Shown here one piece after another: positions 1 to 12,943 of a stretch of 16,117 nt of DNA; position 1 is the first letter of the stretch; each line of letters opens with the position of its first letter. Position numbers and translations under genes: made by a program. Origin of the DNA: JBDHUX01 sp039809405 (GTDB lineage Bacteria; Patescibacteriota; Gracilibacteria; Absconditabacterales; Absconditicoccaceae); the NCBI GenBank assembly GCA_039809405.1, contig JBDHUX010000014.1:1-16117 (forward strand), given 5' to 3'. The notes below the pieces were generated by a model. That model had not been told where the DNA came from, ran no database searches, and saw only the letters and a list, made by a program, of their open reading frames with translations.

Positions 1-795
1 TCGACAGAATCTCTCTGATACCCAACTCAAAAACCTATCGCTTTACTCGAGAGGATAGTGAAAGCATCGTGTCCTCCAGATGGAGTGGTATTGGATCCGT
101 TTTGTTGATGTGGGACGACTCTTGCAGCTGCCGAGAAGTTGAACCAATCAAAATCAGGCTATACTATATCATGGATAGGTATCGATCTCACTCCACTCGC
201 TATCAATGTGATAGAAAAGAGACTACAAGAAGTATACTGACTAAAAACTGGTAAAGATTTTGTTGTAGTGGGAGATCCAGTAGACTATGCTGGAGCAGTC
301 AAACTTGCTAGCGAAAAAGATAAGTACCACTTTGAGAATTGGGTATTGAGATTGCTCAACTGTATCCCAAGCAAGTACAAGGTCGTATGAGGCAAAGTTA
401 TACCACTCAAGTGATGAGATGGTGGCTATGATGGAGTTGCGAGATTTAGTATCAAAGACGGAGACAATGCATGACTGATGATCGCAGAGGTCAAATCAGG
501 CAAAGTTGGTCGTAGAGATATTGATATATTTGTATCCGCTATGGAGAGGCAAAAAGCTGATATAGGAGTATTTGTAGTCTTGGACAAAAAAAGCATGGCG
601 AGAGATGGATATAGTGAGGCAGTGAAACAAGGTTATTACAATTTCAAGTGATTTGATATACCAAAGGTGCAAGTACGAAGTATAGAAGAGTATTTTGGTG
701 GAGTCAAACCATTTTTACCATTTGGTATTGCGGGACATATCAGATGAAATAAAATTAAAAATACTACACAAATCCAGCAAGATGGATTGTTTTAG
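1..795 (+). CDS. DNA methyltransferase (N4/N6 type) with C-terminal nuclease-like domain, 5' truncated
   Basis: The gene enters from outside the window, leaving the last 264 residues (TGA read as Gly, stop TAG). Residues 7-18 (YPTQKP then LLERI) and 32-40 (DPFCGCGTT) are the SAM-binding end of an amino-methyltransferase. Having motif I near the end of the catalytic part fits the beta-class order, in which the DPPY motif lies upstream and so off the window. IGIDLTPLA at about 60-70 is the acidic strand after motif I. Residues about 120-235 form a second domain with D144 (GGYDG) and E163-V-K165 (AEVKSG), the spacing of a PD-(D/E)xK (Mrr-like) nuclease. The product would modify DNA and may also cleave it, as a single-chain restriction-modification enzyme. 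The second Gly of FCGCG context and several linker glycines are TGA. Whether the nuclease is active is inference. The next gene starts 20 bases downstream. Confidence 0.88.
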
Positions 796-815
796 ATAAT
801 TAAACCTATTACAAC

Positions 816-1427
816 ATGTTTGAAAGAAAGTACATAATTCAATTTTTTAGGTATCTACCACCTACCAAAAGGAGATTACGACGTAAGATGAATTGGATAG
901 ATGTTTTATGACTTTTTATACTCATACCATCCATATTATTTTTATTTTTTTCGTATACTATACTAATTAGCGATAACAATAAAATTATCTCGCCCATCCG
1001 CCCACTCTATGAAGATAATCCAGATATACTGATCTATTTTACTGTGGCTATATTTGTAATAGTTTCTATACTTTCTTTTTTTAATAATTATGCCATACGG
1101 TTTGAAAATTATAAAAAAATAGAAGACCAAATCTCATCATGATACGATATACTTAGTCCAGATCAACTAGATATGTTAAACCAGATCAAAAATTCAAAAA
1201 TTTGAACTATTGTTACTACGATAAACAGAAGCAATGATTTATCTACTACTGCCGAAGCAATAGAAAAATTACAGAACAATTTCACGATTCTAGTAGATAA
1301 GTGATATATAAGCCCAACATACTTTGGTTCTACACTTTTAGCTGTATCTACAACATACAGAGGCAATATCTATTTGCACCTGATCAAAGAAGCAGAGAAA
1401 AGACAAACTACGATTGGTTTATGATAG
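816..1427 (+). CDS. Hypothetical membrane protein with two transmembrane segments
   Basis: This 203-residue protein (TGA read as Gly) has a basic N-terminus (PTKRRLRRK at 16-24), a first hydrophobic span at about 28-51 and a second at about 71-89. A polar C-terminal domain of about 110 residues follows, rich in Ile, Asn and Thr. I do not recognise the family. The basic stretch before span 1 suggests that both termini are cytoplasmic. The start ATG is 20 bases after the upstream methyltransferase stop and no promoter is evident between them, so co-transcription is likely. The gene ends TGA-TAG, a final Gly followed directly by the stop, and its stop lies 7 bases from the stop of the convergent gene. 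A catalytic role is not visible. Confidence 0.8.
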
Positions 1428-1434
1428 TAGATCA

Positions 1435-2163
1435 CTACCTATAATAATAAACTTCCATAATTAGATTTACTTTTTGAAAAGTCTCATAGTTTGCTATATT
1501 GTAATTCATTGATACTATCTTTAGAAACGCACGATACGATAAAGATGGATCAAGATATCTTTCTACATTTAGTACAAAATTTACAAAATTATCTTTATTG
1601 TCAAACTCTATCTGCAAATTTATAGGCAGTTTATAAATTCACTTCTCTTCGTTTACGATCACTTTATTGCCAAATGTGACTGACTCTACTGTCCCTATAT
1701 TTGTCCCATCTTTTTTTAGTAGATACTCATCTATGTATCTAAGTATTGCTTTCTGGTCCAAGTCCATCTTGTCTGCTTCCAATTTATCTATAAGGTAGTA
1801 TGTTCTTATGTTATTTAAGTTTTTTTGAAACTGTTTATTTGTAGTTATACCCTGACATACCCTATTATTTATACATTTGATGAAGTCATCAAAATTTTCT
1901 TTTGCTAGATTTATTAGTTTATTGTTTTCTAAATCTGTGTTGTATTGCATCTGAGTAATTTCGATATTGTTACGGGTCTCTCCTATGTCTGCCTTTAGAT
2001 CTGCAAATCAGATCATCTTTACATTTATCAGAGATTGTAACCATATACCCAAAACCACCAATACAAAACAGTATATCTTGTACTTCATCTCAGATATTTT
2101 ACTTTGTTTTTGTACAAAATCTGTCTGTTGTTGAATTTGCTCTGTAGTCTGTTCTTGTTCCAT
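1435..2163 (-). CDS. Single-span coiled-coil membrane protein, PilO-like architecture
   Basis: The protein has 242 residues with TGA as Gly; two in-frame TGA codons join what would otherwise be three fragments. It has a Gln/Glu-rich cytoplasmic N-terminus (1-27), one hydrophobic span (about 28-48), a helical and probably coiled-coil stretch (about 52-130) and a C-terminal alpha/beta domain (about 165-242) ending in a beta-rich run, NLIMEVYYYR. This order of short tail, one helix, coiled coil and ferredoxin-like domain is that of PilO, the type IV pilus alignment protein, and the terminal segment reads like a PilO last strand. No pilM, pilN or pilQ is visible beside it, so the assignment is inference from architecture. 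The start at 2163 is chosen because the in-frame TTG at 2193 lies inside a perfect -10 element. It is monocistronic and convergent with the gene at 816-1427. Confidence 0.75.
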
Positions 2164-2192
2164 AGTAGATATTATAAATATAATCTGATACA

Positions 2193-2221
2193 ATTATATA
2201 TAAAACTATTTCATTTGTCAA
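2193..2221 (-). promoter_or_regulatory. Consensus sigma-70 promoter for the PilO-like gene
   Basis: On the minus strand TTGACA (2216-2221) is followed by exactly 17 bases and TATAAT (2193-2198), a perfect match to the housekeeping consensus. Transcription would start near 2186, giving a leader of about 23 bases before the ATG at 2163. No Shine-Dalgarno sequence is present in that leader. Confidence 0.75.
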
Positions 2222-2359
2222 ATTAATTTATATTTTTATCACTTATTTGATTGATTGGGTGTCTGTTTATTATCCGATGTCTATTTGATATATGTTTGAT
2301 GTTTGGTGTACAATTGACAACTGTATCCGACAACTATATCACGAGTGACTTATATAACT

Positions 2360-2368
2360 TGATATAAT
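2360..2368 (+). promoter_or_regulatory. Extended -10 promoter candidate for sodA
   Basis: TGATATAAT at 2360-2368 is a perfect -10 hexamer with the TGn extension, which can replace a good -35. The expected leader is about 57 bases. Upstream, TTGACA at 2314-2319 is followed 17 bases later by only a weak TATCAC; GACAACT occurs twice there (2316-2322 and 2329-2335). The divergent spacing between this gene and the minus-strand gene (2164-2431) holds both promoters and nothing else that I can recognise. Confidence 0.42.
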
Positions 2369-2431
2369 CAGCAAAATATTTACACTAAGACTACTTATTA
2401 TTTAATTATTTAGCTACTTACTTACTCAACG

Positions 2432-3028
2432 ATGTATACTTTACCAAAACTACCTTACTGATACGATGCTTTGGAGCCATATATTGACTCCAAGACTATG
2501 GAAATACACTACACTAAGCATCACCAAGCTTACTGTGATAAACTCAATACTTGACTAGAAAATTATCCAGATTACCAAAATTTACCGCTAGAAGAGTTGG
2601 TTTCCAAGATTGATACTTTACCATCAACACTGCAACATATCGTCCACAATCATGGATGATGATTACTAAATCACAACCTTTTTTGGGTGGGTATGACTCC
2701 AGACTACAAAGATCCAGACATGGAAATTATAGATATTATTAGTAGTACTTTCTGATCTATTGATGATTTTAAATCCACTTTTGAACAAAATGCACTAAAA
2801 TTATTTGGTTCTTGATGGACTTGGTTGGAAAAAGATCAAGATAAGCTGATTATCACAAATTACCCAAATCAAGAAAATCCTCTTATGTATGATAAGAAGC
2901 CGATATTATGATTGGACTTACGAGAGCATGCTTATTATCTAAAAAATCAAAACCGCAGAGGGGATTATATCAAAAACCGATGGAATACAATCAACTGGTC
3001 ACAAGTAAAAAGCAATTTACATTGATAA
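2432..3028 (+). CDS. sodA: Superoxide dismutase, Fe/Mn family (Mn type)
   Basis: This 198-residue cytoplasmic enzyme converts superoxide to hydrogen peroxide and oxygen. The four metal ligands can be placed: His in EIHYTKHH near residue 26, His in LNHNLFW near 81, Asp in LGLD and His in REHAYY near 160. The gateway Tyr (HQAY) is present. GGGLLNH supplies Gly at the position of E. coli Gly77 and PNQEN supplies the Gln at 146, both typical of manganese enzymes. About two-thirds of its glycines are TGA, including those of GYDAL and GSGW. Length is normal for the family. One substitution is unusual: the metal-site signature D-x-W-E-H reads D-L-R-E-H. The gene ends TGA-TAA. It appears to be monocistronic behind its own promoter and defends against oxidative stress. 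Confidence 0.97.
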
Positions 3029-3087
3029 TATATATTTAAAACAAGTTTGAATCTATTCTCATTTGTTATTAGAAGATTGTACCATCA

Positions 3088-3116
3088 TTGTGCATATAGC
3101 TATTACATACTATTAT
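3088..3116 (+). promoter_or_regulatory. Weak promoter candidate for the 3170-4619 gene pair
   Basis: TTGTGC (3088-3093), 17 bases and TATTAT (3111-3116) give a good -10 and a poor -35, about 55 bases ahead of the ATG at 3170. It is the best candidate in this 141-base gap, but in sequence this AT-rich it could arise by chance. Confidence 0.3.
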
Positions 3117-3169
3117 CCTCCCATAGATACTAAATTAATAATATTTAAATAAAATACACTTATATACTT

Positions 3170-3610
3170 ATGAATTCATATATAAAAACGATGATCCAAA
3201 ATGTATCTCAGCTAGACAAGAAAGATCTTGAGATATTTGCCGATCGCATATTAGACTTATCATATCTTTACAAGAAGCTGGGTTCTAAGATATCAGATCC
3301 TAATATCCTCACATCTATAAAATGATCTGACGAAGATTTGTATAATCTAATTTTATTTTTTGAGAAAAATAAACTATGGGCCGATCTAGACCTATTTTTG
3401 AATTATATGCAAGATAAGTATCACATAGAAAGTAAAACCATCATATCATCCAATGATAATGACTTCTTGCAGTCAAGACTGAGCGATATTCAAAAATCCA
3501 ACCTTATCCAGATAAAAACTAATAAGATATGAGCATACATCAAGAGTGGCGATGAGATATTTTCTCGTGATATAGACAAAGACATAGATAAACTTGTTAG
3601 ATCATCCTAG
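3170..3610 (+). CDS. Hypothetical small soluble protein
   Basis: The 146-residue protein (TGA as Gly, stop TAG) has no signal peptide and no membrane span. It is mostly charged helix: a segment rich in Lys, Asp and Leu at 14-40, another at 55-85 containing FEKNKLW, then a shorter mixed C-terminal part (about 86-146) ending in GAYIKSGDEIF and DIDKDIDKL. That C-terminal pattern faintly recalls the end of the F-type ATPase delta subunit, but the protein is short for that family and no other ATPase gene is nearby, so I do not assign a function. The next gene begins 49 bases downstream with no clear promoter in between, so the two are probably co-transcribed. Confidence 0.72.
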
Positions 3611-3659
3611 ATTTACAACCAACTATAATTTATTTTATACTATTTTGATTATTATTGAT

Positions 3660-4619
3660 ATGGAGATATCAAAACCAAGTATCAAAACATCATCCAAATC
3701 TAGTATGTCTAGATATTTTGATCGCAAGCATATCGTACTTTATGTTTTTGGTTTGGTCTATCTCACTTTTTTTCTCAATCTACTTTTTTGGAACAACCTA
3801 AACTATATACTGTGGTGATTTATACTGTTTTTCACTATGTTGATATGGTGATTGGAGTTTGATTATGATGATTTTGATAAGAAAACTATCATAAAATTAC
3901 TTGCTATAATTTTTGTCTGAAGTGCAGGTATAACTCTGGTGACCAATATATACATCTGATTATGATATTTTGTAGTTAATATTGGTATTGTATATGCTCT
4001 TTACTCTTGTTTTTGGTATAAACACTCATATAGGAAGTTTCATTTGTGGAGCTACGCCATGCATTGACTCATCTTCCTTGCTTATTTTATGTGATTTGGT
4101 GTTTGATTTTTTGTCATATGACATTACAGCATCGTAGACTTCAATTGTAATAAGATATATTGATATTTCAATCAAATTACTACAACATTTGACCCTACTC
4201 ATTATATTGATATAGACTATAAACTATTTGCCGACGAAGATAATTCCACAAGACAGGTCGAAAAAGATATTAGTAATCTATCTTGAGTAGATACGAAAGC
4301 TTATTTTTTACAAAAACGAGATGATATCAAACTTACTTTCAATCAGTATAAAACCGAGTTTCTTAATGACGTAATTACCCAAAGGAAAGTCATCAATCAA
4401 GAGTTTTGTGAGATCAGCATTAAGCAAATCAATAAACTCTATCAGTCTGATGGAATTAGACTATGAGTGATAGCTTTCATGTGATTGTTTCTATATCCGT
4501 TTTTTATGATATTATTTCTATTATACTGATTTATAAGTCGACTACTGCTTAGATCGCTTCTTTTATTTGGTGTATGGAAGTATAAGAAAAAAACAGATGA
4601 AGTGACTTACATATGATAA
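3660..4619 (+). CDS. Hypothetical polytopic membrane protein
   Basis: This 319-residue protein (TGA as Gly) begins with a short basic tail containing a Ser/Lys-rich stretch (about 5-18), followed by a block of roughly five hydrophobic segments between residues 22 and 160. A polar, Asp/Lys/Gln-rich domain follows (about 165-260), then a further hydrophobic hairpin near 263-300 and a basic tail ending KYKKKTDE. I do not recognise the family. Many membrane glycines are TGA, so under the standard code the gene would appear as many small pieces. It ends TGA-TAA. It lies just downstream of the small soluble protein at 3170 and probably shares its transcript, while the next gene has its own strong promoter. 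Confidence 0.8.
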
Positions 4620-4705
4620 TTTACATATAATAGTGTATTATATTATTTTTGACTTTACTATTTTTGTATAACTTATTTTGTTCTACAAAATTTACCAAAT
4701 GGAAT

Positions 4706-4734
4706 TTGACAAAATAATTACTTTTGGATATAAT
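4706..4734 (+). promoter_or_regulatory. Consensus sigma-70 promoter for the MFS-like gene
   Basis: TTGACA (4706-4711), 17 bases and TATAAT (4729-4734) match the housekeeping consensus at all twelve positions with ideal spacing. The predicted start point is near 4741, leaving a leader of about 49 bases that contains no Shine-Dalgarno sequence before the ATG at 4790. Confidence 0.78.
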
Positions 4735-4789
4735 TGTGATATAGTAAGATAATCAGACTATTTATATATCATCAATATTAGTTAGTGTC

Positions 4790-6331
4790 ATGGTAAATTA
4801 TATAGCTATAGACAAAAACTTCACCCCTATCAAAAGAAGAAATTTCTATATTTTTGCAGTTGCAATGGGTTTTACTTGGATGTTTTTCCATTTTGCTGTT
4901 GTATTCTTTTTTATGATTAAATTGCAGAGTGTATTACTTGTATGACTATTCCTCTGACTCTGAAATCTTGTATCTTTCCTAGTAGATAGTCCTATATGAG
5001 TCCTACAAAGATATTTCAAGCAAAAAAATCTTTTTTTAACTTCTTCCTACCTGATGCTGATAGTAGGAGGCATATTTTTATATTTCACTTTTTGAACAAA
5101 TAATATAGAACTTTGAGAGTTTAGCGTATTTTCTATAGAGGCTATAAAGTGGCTATTTTCATCAGTCCTCAATATTTGACTTATACTATTTTCCGCTATA
5201 ACATACGGTATTATAAAAGAGTTGTGAGAGGTTACGACCAACTCTTATGTTATGAACAATGTAGACCCAAGTCAGTATGCAGATTTATTTTCTAAGAAAA
5301 ATATATTTTATGGTATAGGTAGTTTGGTGTGACTTATTATGTCTTGAGTTATATTGGCTTTTCAACCTCTTGTAGCTATTATTATATTTATGGTACTTAT
5401 ACTCTTTTATTCTTTTTTTACTTCAAGATATTTTGATAGCTCATCTCATGAAGTCTCGCAAGATATAAAACAGATTAAACTTCTTACCAAGGACAATATT
5501 ACTAGATGATTGCATAACTACAAAACTCAGATTATAACTACATTTGATCATGGTGTGGATATCAAGGACATAGACCTAAAACAACAAGCCGAAAACCTAA
5601 AAGCGGTATTTTTAAAACCTCTGGAATTCAAAAATAAATTGAACGTAAAAGAGATCATGGAAGGAACTCGAAATGATATTAAAAGTTTTGTGAAGATAAT
5701 GCTCCTACCACCATATAATTACAAATTATTACTAGCATCGTGAGTATTTATGATATTCTGATTTTGGGATAACTTTGCTACTACATTTCTTATAGATTAC
5801 ATAGATCGTGTATTACTGCTTAGTCAAGATACACTCATCAGATTTCATATACAAGACTTACTTACTGCTTATGTATTTATATGACTTATAGCTATACCAG
5901 CTTATGGTGCTCAGGTGCCTCTTGTTTCCTTAGCTTCAAAGATATGACCATGGAAAGTAATCATACCATGACTTATATTATCTGCTATATCTATGTTTAT
6001 ATTCGGATTTGCTTGATCTATATTTGTATTACTCATAGCATGACTTATTAATAGTATATGATATGCTAGTTCTTTGTCTCTTTCAGAATGAGAATTTTCT
6101 TCAGAATACAACTCCACATACACAGAGAAAAACAATCTCAAGCAGGTAGATGCAACAGTATCGTCAGCCCCCATCAAGATGCTTGCCAATATTGCCAATG
6201 TAGTATGACTTATGTTATGATGAGTTTTGATACAAATACTTGGTTACACAGCTACATTTATTGTTTTATGACTTATATTACTATGATTATTTATATTTAG
6301 TGTCATGCTTAGCTTATCCCCAAAAGACTAA
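4790..6331 (+). CDS. MFS-like multi-pass membrane transporter
   Basis: The 513-residue protein (TGA as Gly, stop TAA) has about twelve hydrophobic segments in two blocks, roughly 18-210 and 315-510. They are separated by a long charged cytoplasmic loop (about 215-310), which fits the two-bundle plan of major facilitator transporters with an enlarged central loop. Near the middle of the second half PAYGAQVPLVSLASKIGPW resembles the short basic linker between helices that the superfamily keeps. SSAPIKMLANIANVVG near 460 is a typical facilitator helix start. The substrate cannot be told. A very high share of the membrane glycines is TGA. The gene has a perfect promoter and stands alone; the next gene starts 122 bases later. 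Another multi-pass transporter family remains possible, since no single diagnostic motif is complete. Confidence 0.75.
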
Positions 6332-6453
6332 AGTACTGTTATTTATTTATAAATATTACCTTCAATATTACTGATAGGATGATATGAAGATAATCAGCTT
6401 ATATACCTATCTATCATTATATAGACCTCTTCTTATTTTATTACACTACACAC

Positions 6454-6969
6454 ATGAGAATTACTACCAGATACATATTTATATTATCATATATGACAAT
6501 TTTATCAGTGATATTTTTAACCAACTTTATCTACGCTACCAACTCTTTCCAGATCATACCAGAGCCAAGAGAAAACTCAGCAGAGAAGATTCAAGAGGCC
6601 ATAAACAATCTAAATAATGTATATAGCACTTGAAGGTCTCAAACTGGCAAAACCGATTTTTGGACCGAGTACAATAAGTGAGCAGAATCCTTAAACTGAG
6701 ATCTATGAGCACAACTCAAGACAGGTATGTTTACATGGGAAAGCATATTAAATATAGGCGTATATTTCATCCGTTTCTTGATGCAGATAGCTATGGTAAT
6801 ATGAGCTTGATTTATAATACGATGATGATATCAGTCAGTCATGGTGGCTTTCTGATGAGGAAGCGCTGATAACCGAAGGAAATATATCAAAAATATTTTT
6901 GCTTGAGTAGTAATTATAGCATTTTCATACACAATTATAAAATTATTGGTGATGGCTTTTTTGAGCTAA
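6454..6969 (+). CDS. Secreted two-helix protein, T4SS-pilin-like
   Basis: The protein has 171 residues with TGA as Gly. Residues 1-28 form a signal peptide (hydrophobic core, ending NFIYA). A polar segment follows (29-95), then a first hydrophobic helix (about 98-122), a glycine-rich turn containing GGYQSV and FGGGSAD (about 123-137), a basic NRRKYIKN and a second hydrophobic helix (about 147-170). Two helices joined by a short basic loop after a signal peptide is the plan of VirB2/TrbC-like subunits and of the T4SS-pilin family common in Patescibacteria. No VirB4, VirB6 or coupling protein lies nearby, so a role in pilus assembly or DNA uptake is inference. The start follows the signal-peptide reading. 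Its TAA stop overlaps the stop of the convergent ABC gene. Confidence 0.78.
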
Positions 6970-8819
6970 AATCCGCTTTGTAGCTCTACCATCTTATAGT
7001 AAGATCATCATGATTTTATCAACTCTTGGTGTGTTCATCTTTCCAATATCTTACCGTTTTCTATATATATTATCTCATCAGCATTTTTTACAGTTTGTAA
7101 TCTATGTGCGACTATAATCACGGTTTTACCGGCAAACAAATTATTCATAGCTATGGTAACCTGCTCTTCGTTATAACTATCCAATGCTGATGTTGGCTCA
7201 TCGAGAAGTATGACAGTGGGATTTTTTAGCATTATTTTTGCTATAGCAAGCCTTTGTTTCTGTCATCAAGATAATTTAACACCTCTTTCTCATACTTCGG
7301 TATCATAAATATCTTTTAGATCGTATACTCGATCACACTGCGCTAGGCGGATACTTTTTTCTACTTTATCCTTTGTCTCTTGATCTACATCCTCCCATTT
7401 CACACCTATATTATAATCCTTACTCAAACCGTATAGCAGATTTTCAAGCACTGTTGCATCAAATACTGATGGCTCTTGTGTCAGATATCAGATATGCTGA
7501 TAATACGACTTTAGACTTACATATTTATTTGTTCAGTTGTAGTTTGGTAGCTCTTGCGAGTCTATAATTATAACTCACTTAACTGGGCTGAGGTATCATG
7601 ATAGTAGTTTTACAAGCGTGGTCTTGCCTCATCCACTTGGTCATACAAGTGCGATCTTATTTCATCACTTTATATCTAGATTAAAATCTTCAAATATCAT
7701 CTTATTTTTTTTGTCATTAGTTTCGTCTTCAATTTCCTGATTATTGCTTTTATATTTGCTGTCTCTTTCTTGATATGAAAATGATAGGTTTTTTATACTC
7801 ATATCTCAGTGAGCTCATACAAACTGCTTTCTACCGTCGTATCATATTATACTTGGTGCAGTATCAAAAGTATCCCACAACTTCTCCACATCTATCCGAG
7901 CATCGGGCCACAGTTCAAACTGCTTTACGAGGTTGTATATATGATTTTTTATAGTATTTAAAGCTGTCCATATGCCTACAAAAGCTCATATCGTTATATC
8001 TCAATTTGTGATCATATGAGTGGTAGTAAGTATAAATACGGTGACTACTATATCTACTACAAACCATGGTGTTCAGTAAGTCCAAAATTGTCGATTATTT
8101 ATCTTTTTCCTCACTTCTTTATTTCTATCTTCCAGCTTTTCTATCTCATCTAATTCATTCTGAGTTTTATTGTTTTGTAAGATCTCAAACTTGGTCATGA
8201 AGATCTTGTTTGATTGTCTTGACCTCGCTATCCTTATGTCTTTCTGTTCTTTTCTGTATTTTTTGGTCTTTTTCACTAAAAACATCAGTATCGTCACAAT
8301 TACTATTATCATCGATAACCACATATACTTTATATCTATAGTTGATATAAATATCATAGCTCCTACTGTAGCTATGATCACTCTGATCCAGTCTTGTGCT
8401 ATATTACTAAGTAAGTCTATCCAAGATCATGCACCACTTGCTGTGATTTGTATCAATTTACCAGTTCATATAAGCTCGCTATGATTATTATCCATAATAA
8501 AAAATTTACTTAGATACTTTTTATAGATATCTTTCATTGTATTTTGGACAAAAAGCATACTTGAATTCCTTGTAAAATAGTCAACAGTAAAAAGAAACAC
8601 TATAAAGCCTCCATATGTCAGCCCAAATTTCCATGCCTCTTGACTAAACACACCTGTGTTCTGTGAGTTGGTTAGTAGGTTTACTATATTGCTATATAAC
8701 CAAGGGTATATAAATCACCATGCACCATCTACAGCTCATGCTATTGCCACTGCAATCCCGTACTTCTTATACCGCCCAAATGGCTCCAAAAATTTCTTAA
8801 TTGTTTGTTTGGTTGTCAT
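6966..8819 (-). CDS. ABC exporter, fused membrane and ATPase domains
   Basis: This 617-residue half-transporter has an N-terminal membrane domain (about 20-300, six hydrophobic segments) and a C-terminal ATPase. In the ATPase, Walker A is GPSGGGKT at 393-400 with Lys399, the signature LSGGQ is at 516-520, Walker B ends at Asp540 with the catalytic Glu541 (LLDEPTSALD) and the H-loop His is residue 572 (AHRL). Two Walker A glycines and both signature glycines are TGA, so activity depends on reading UGA as Gly. It would work as a homodimer exporting lipid, peptide or drug-like substrates; the substrate is unknown. An Asn/Lys-rich insertion lies between the first ATPase strand and Walker A (about 360-380). 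The gene is divergent from rpoC and its stop overlaps the pilin-like gene by four bases. Confidence 0.95.
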
Positions 8820-8912
8820 GATCAGATTATCTTATTTAAATTTATTATTTGATATAACATAAATTAGTCAACTAGTAGTATCTTATAGATAGTTTATACT
8901 TATTTTATATAC

Positions 8913-8925
8913 TTTTGTGACAAAA
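8913..8925. repeat. Perfect short palindrome in the ABC-rpoC divergent spacer
   Basis: TTTTGT-G-ACAAAA is a perfect inverted repeat with six-base arms about one base centre. It lies between the divergent starts (8819 and 9089) and could be an operator for the ABC gene or for both. The AT-rich background makes chance plausible. Confidence 0.3.
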
Positions 8926-8946
8926 TTTATATCAAAATCATCAAAA

Positions 8947-8964
8947 ATCCAATTGAAATTGGAT
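8947..8964. promoter_or_regulatory. Inverted repeat overlapping the rpoC -35, operator candidate
   Basis: ATCCAATT-GA-AATTGGAT has perfect eight-base arms with a two-base centre. It covers the -35 hexamer of the rpoC promoter (8953-8958), the classic place for a repressor site. As RNA it could fold as a six-base stem with a six-base loop followed by a T-rich run, but no gene on the plus strand ends just upstream, so a terminator is less likely. Confidence 0.42.
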
Positions 8965-8980
8965 ATATTTTTTTTATAAT
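8953..8980 (+). promoter_or_regulatory. rpoC promoter candidate
   Basis: TTGAAA (8953-8958), 16 bases and a perfect TATAAT (8975-8980) give a good housekeeping promoter. Transcription would start near 8987, giving rpoC its own start rather than read-through from rpoB. Confidence 0.55.
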
Positions 8981-8986
8981 ACTAGT

Positions 8987-9088
8987 GTTTCAAACAAACA
9001 ATCATATCATAGGATCTGCATATATATGCCATATATACAACAACTAACATAAATAAATTCTCTGATTTATCTGCTCTTTTTTTTGTTA
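8987..9088 (+). other. Possibly structured leader of the rpoC transcript
   Basis: The predicted untranslated leader is about 100 bases, the longest in the window. It holds a perfect palindrome GCATATATATGC (9018-9029) and a weak stem ATAAAT/ATTTAT just before an eight-base T run (9077-9084) that ends five bases before the ATG. There is no Shine-Dalgarno sequence. A hairpin plus T run at this spot could act as an attenuator, but the stem is all A-T and so weak. Confidence 0.3.

Positions 9089-12943
<3,855 letters not shown>

Noticed and set aside
2164..2193. TTG start at 2193 for the PilO-like protein
   Set aside because: It overlaps a perfect -10 hexamer, so it would lie upstream of the transcript start. 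The ATG at 2163 is downstream.
3170..3610. ATP synthase delta subunit
   Set aside because: The similarity is limited to a faint C-terminal pattern, the protein is short for that family and no other ATPase genes are near.
8170..8484. Plus-strand open frame of 104 codons inside the ABC gene
   Set aside because: It is the complement of the ABC membrane domain, has no family resemblance and is only a shadow of the real gene.
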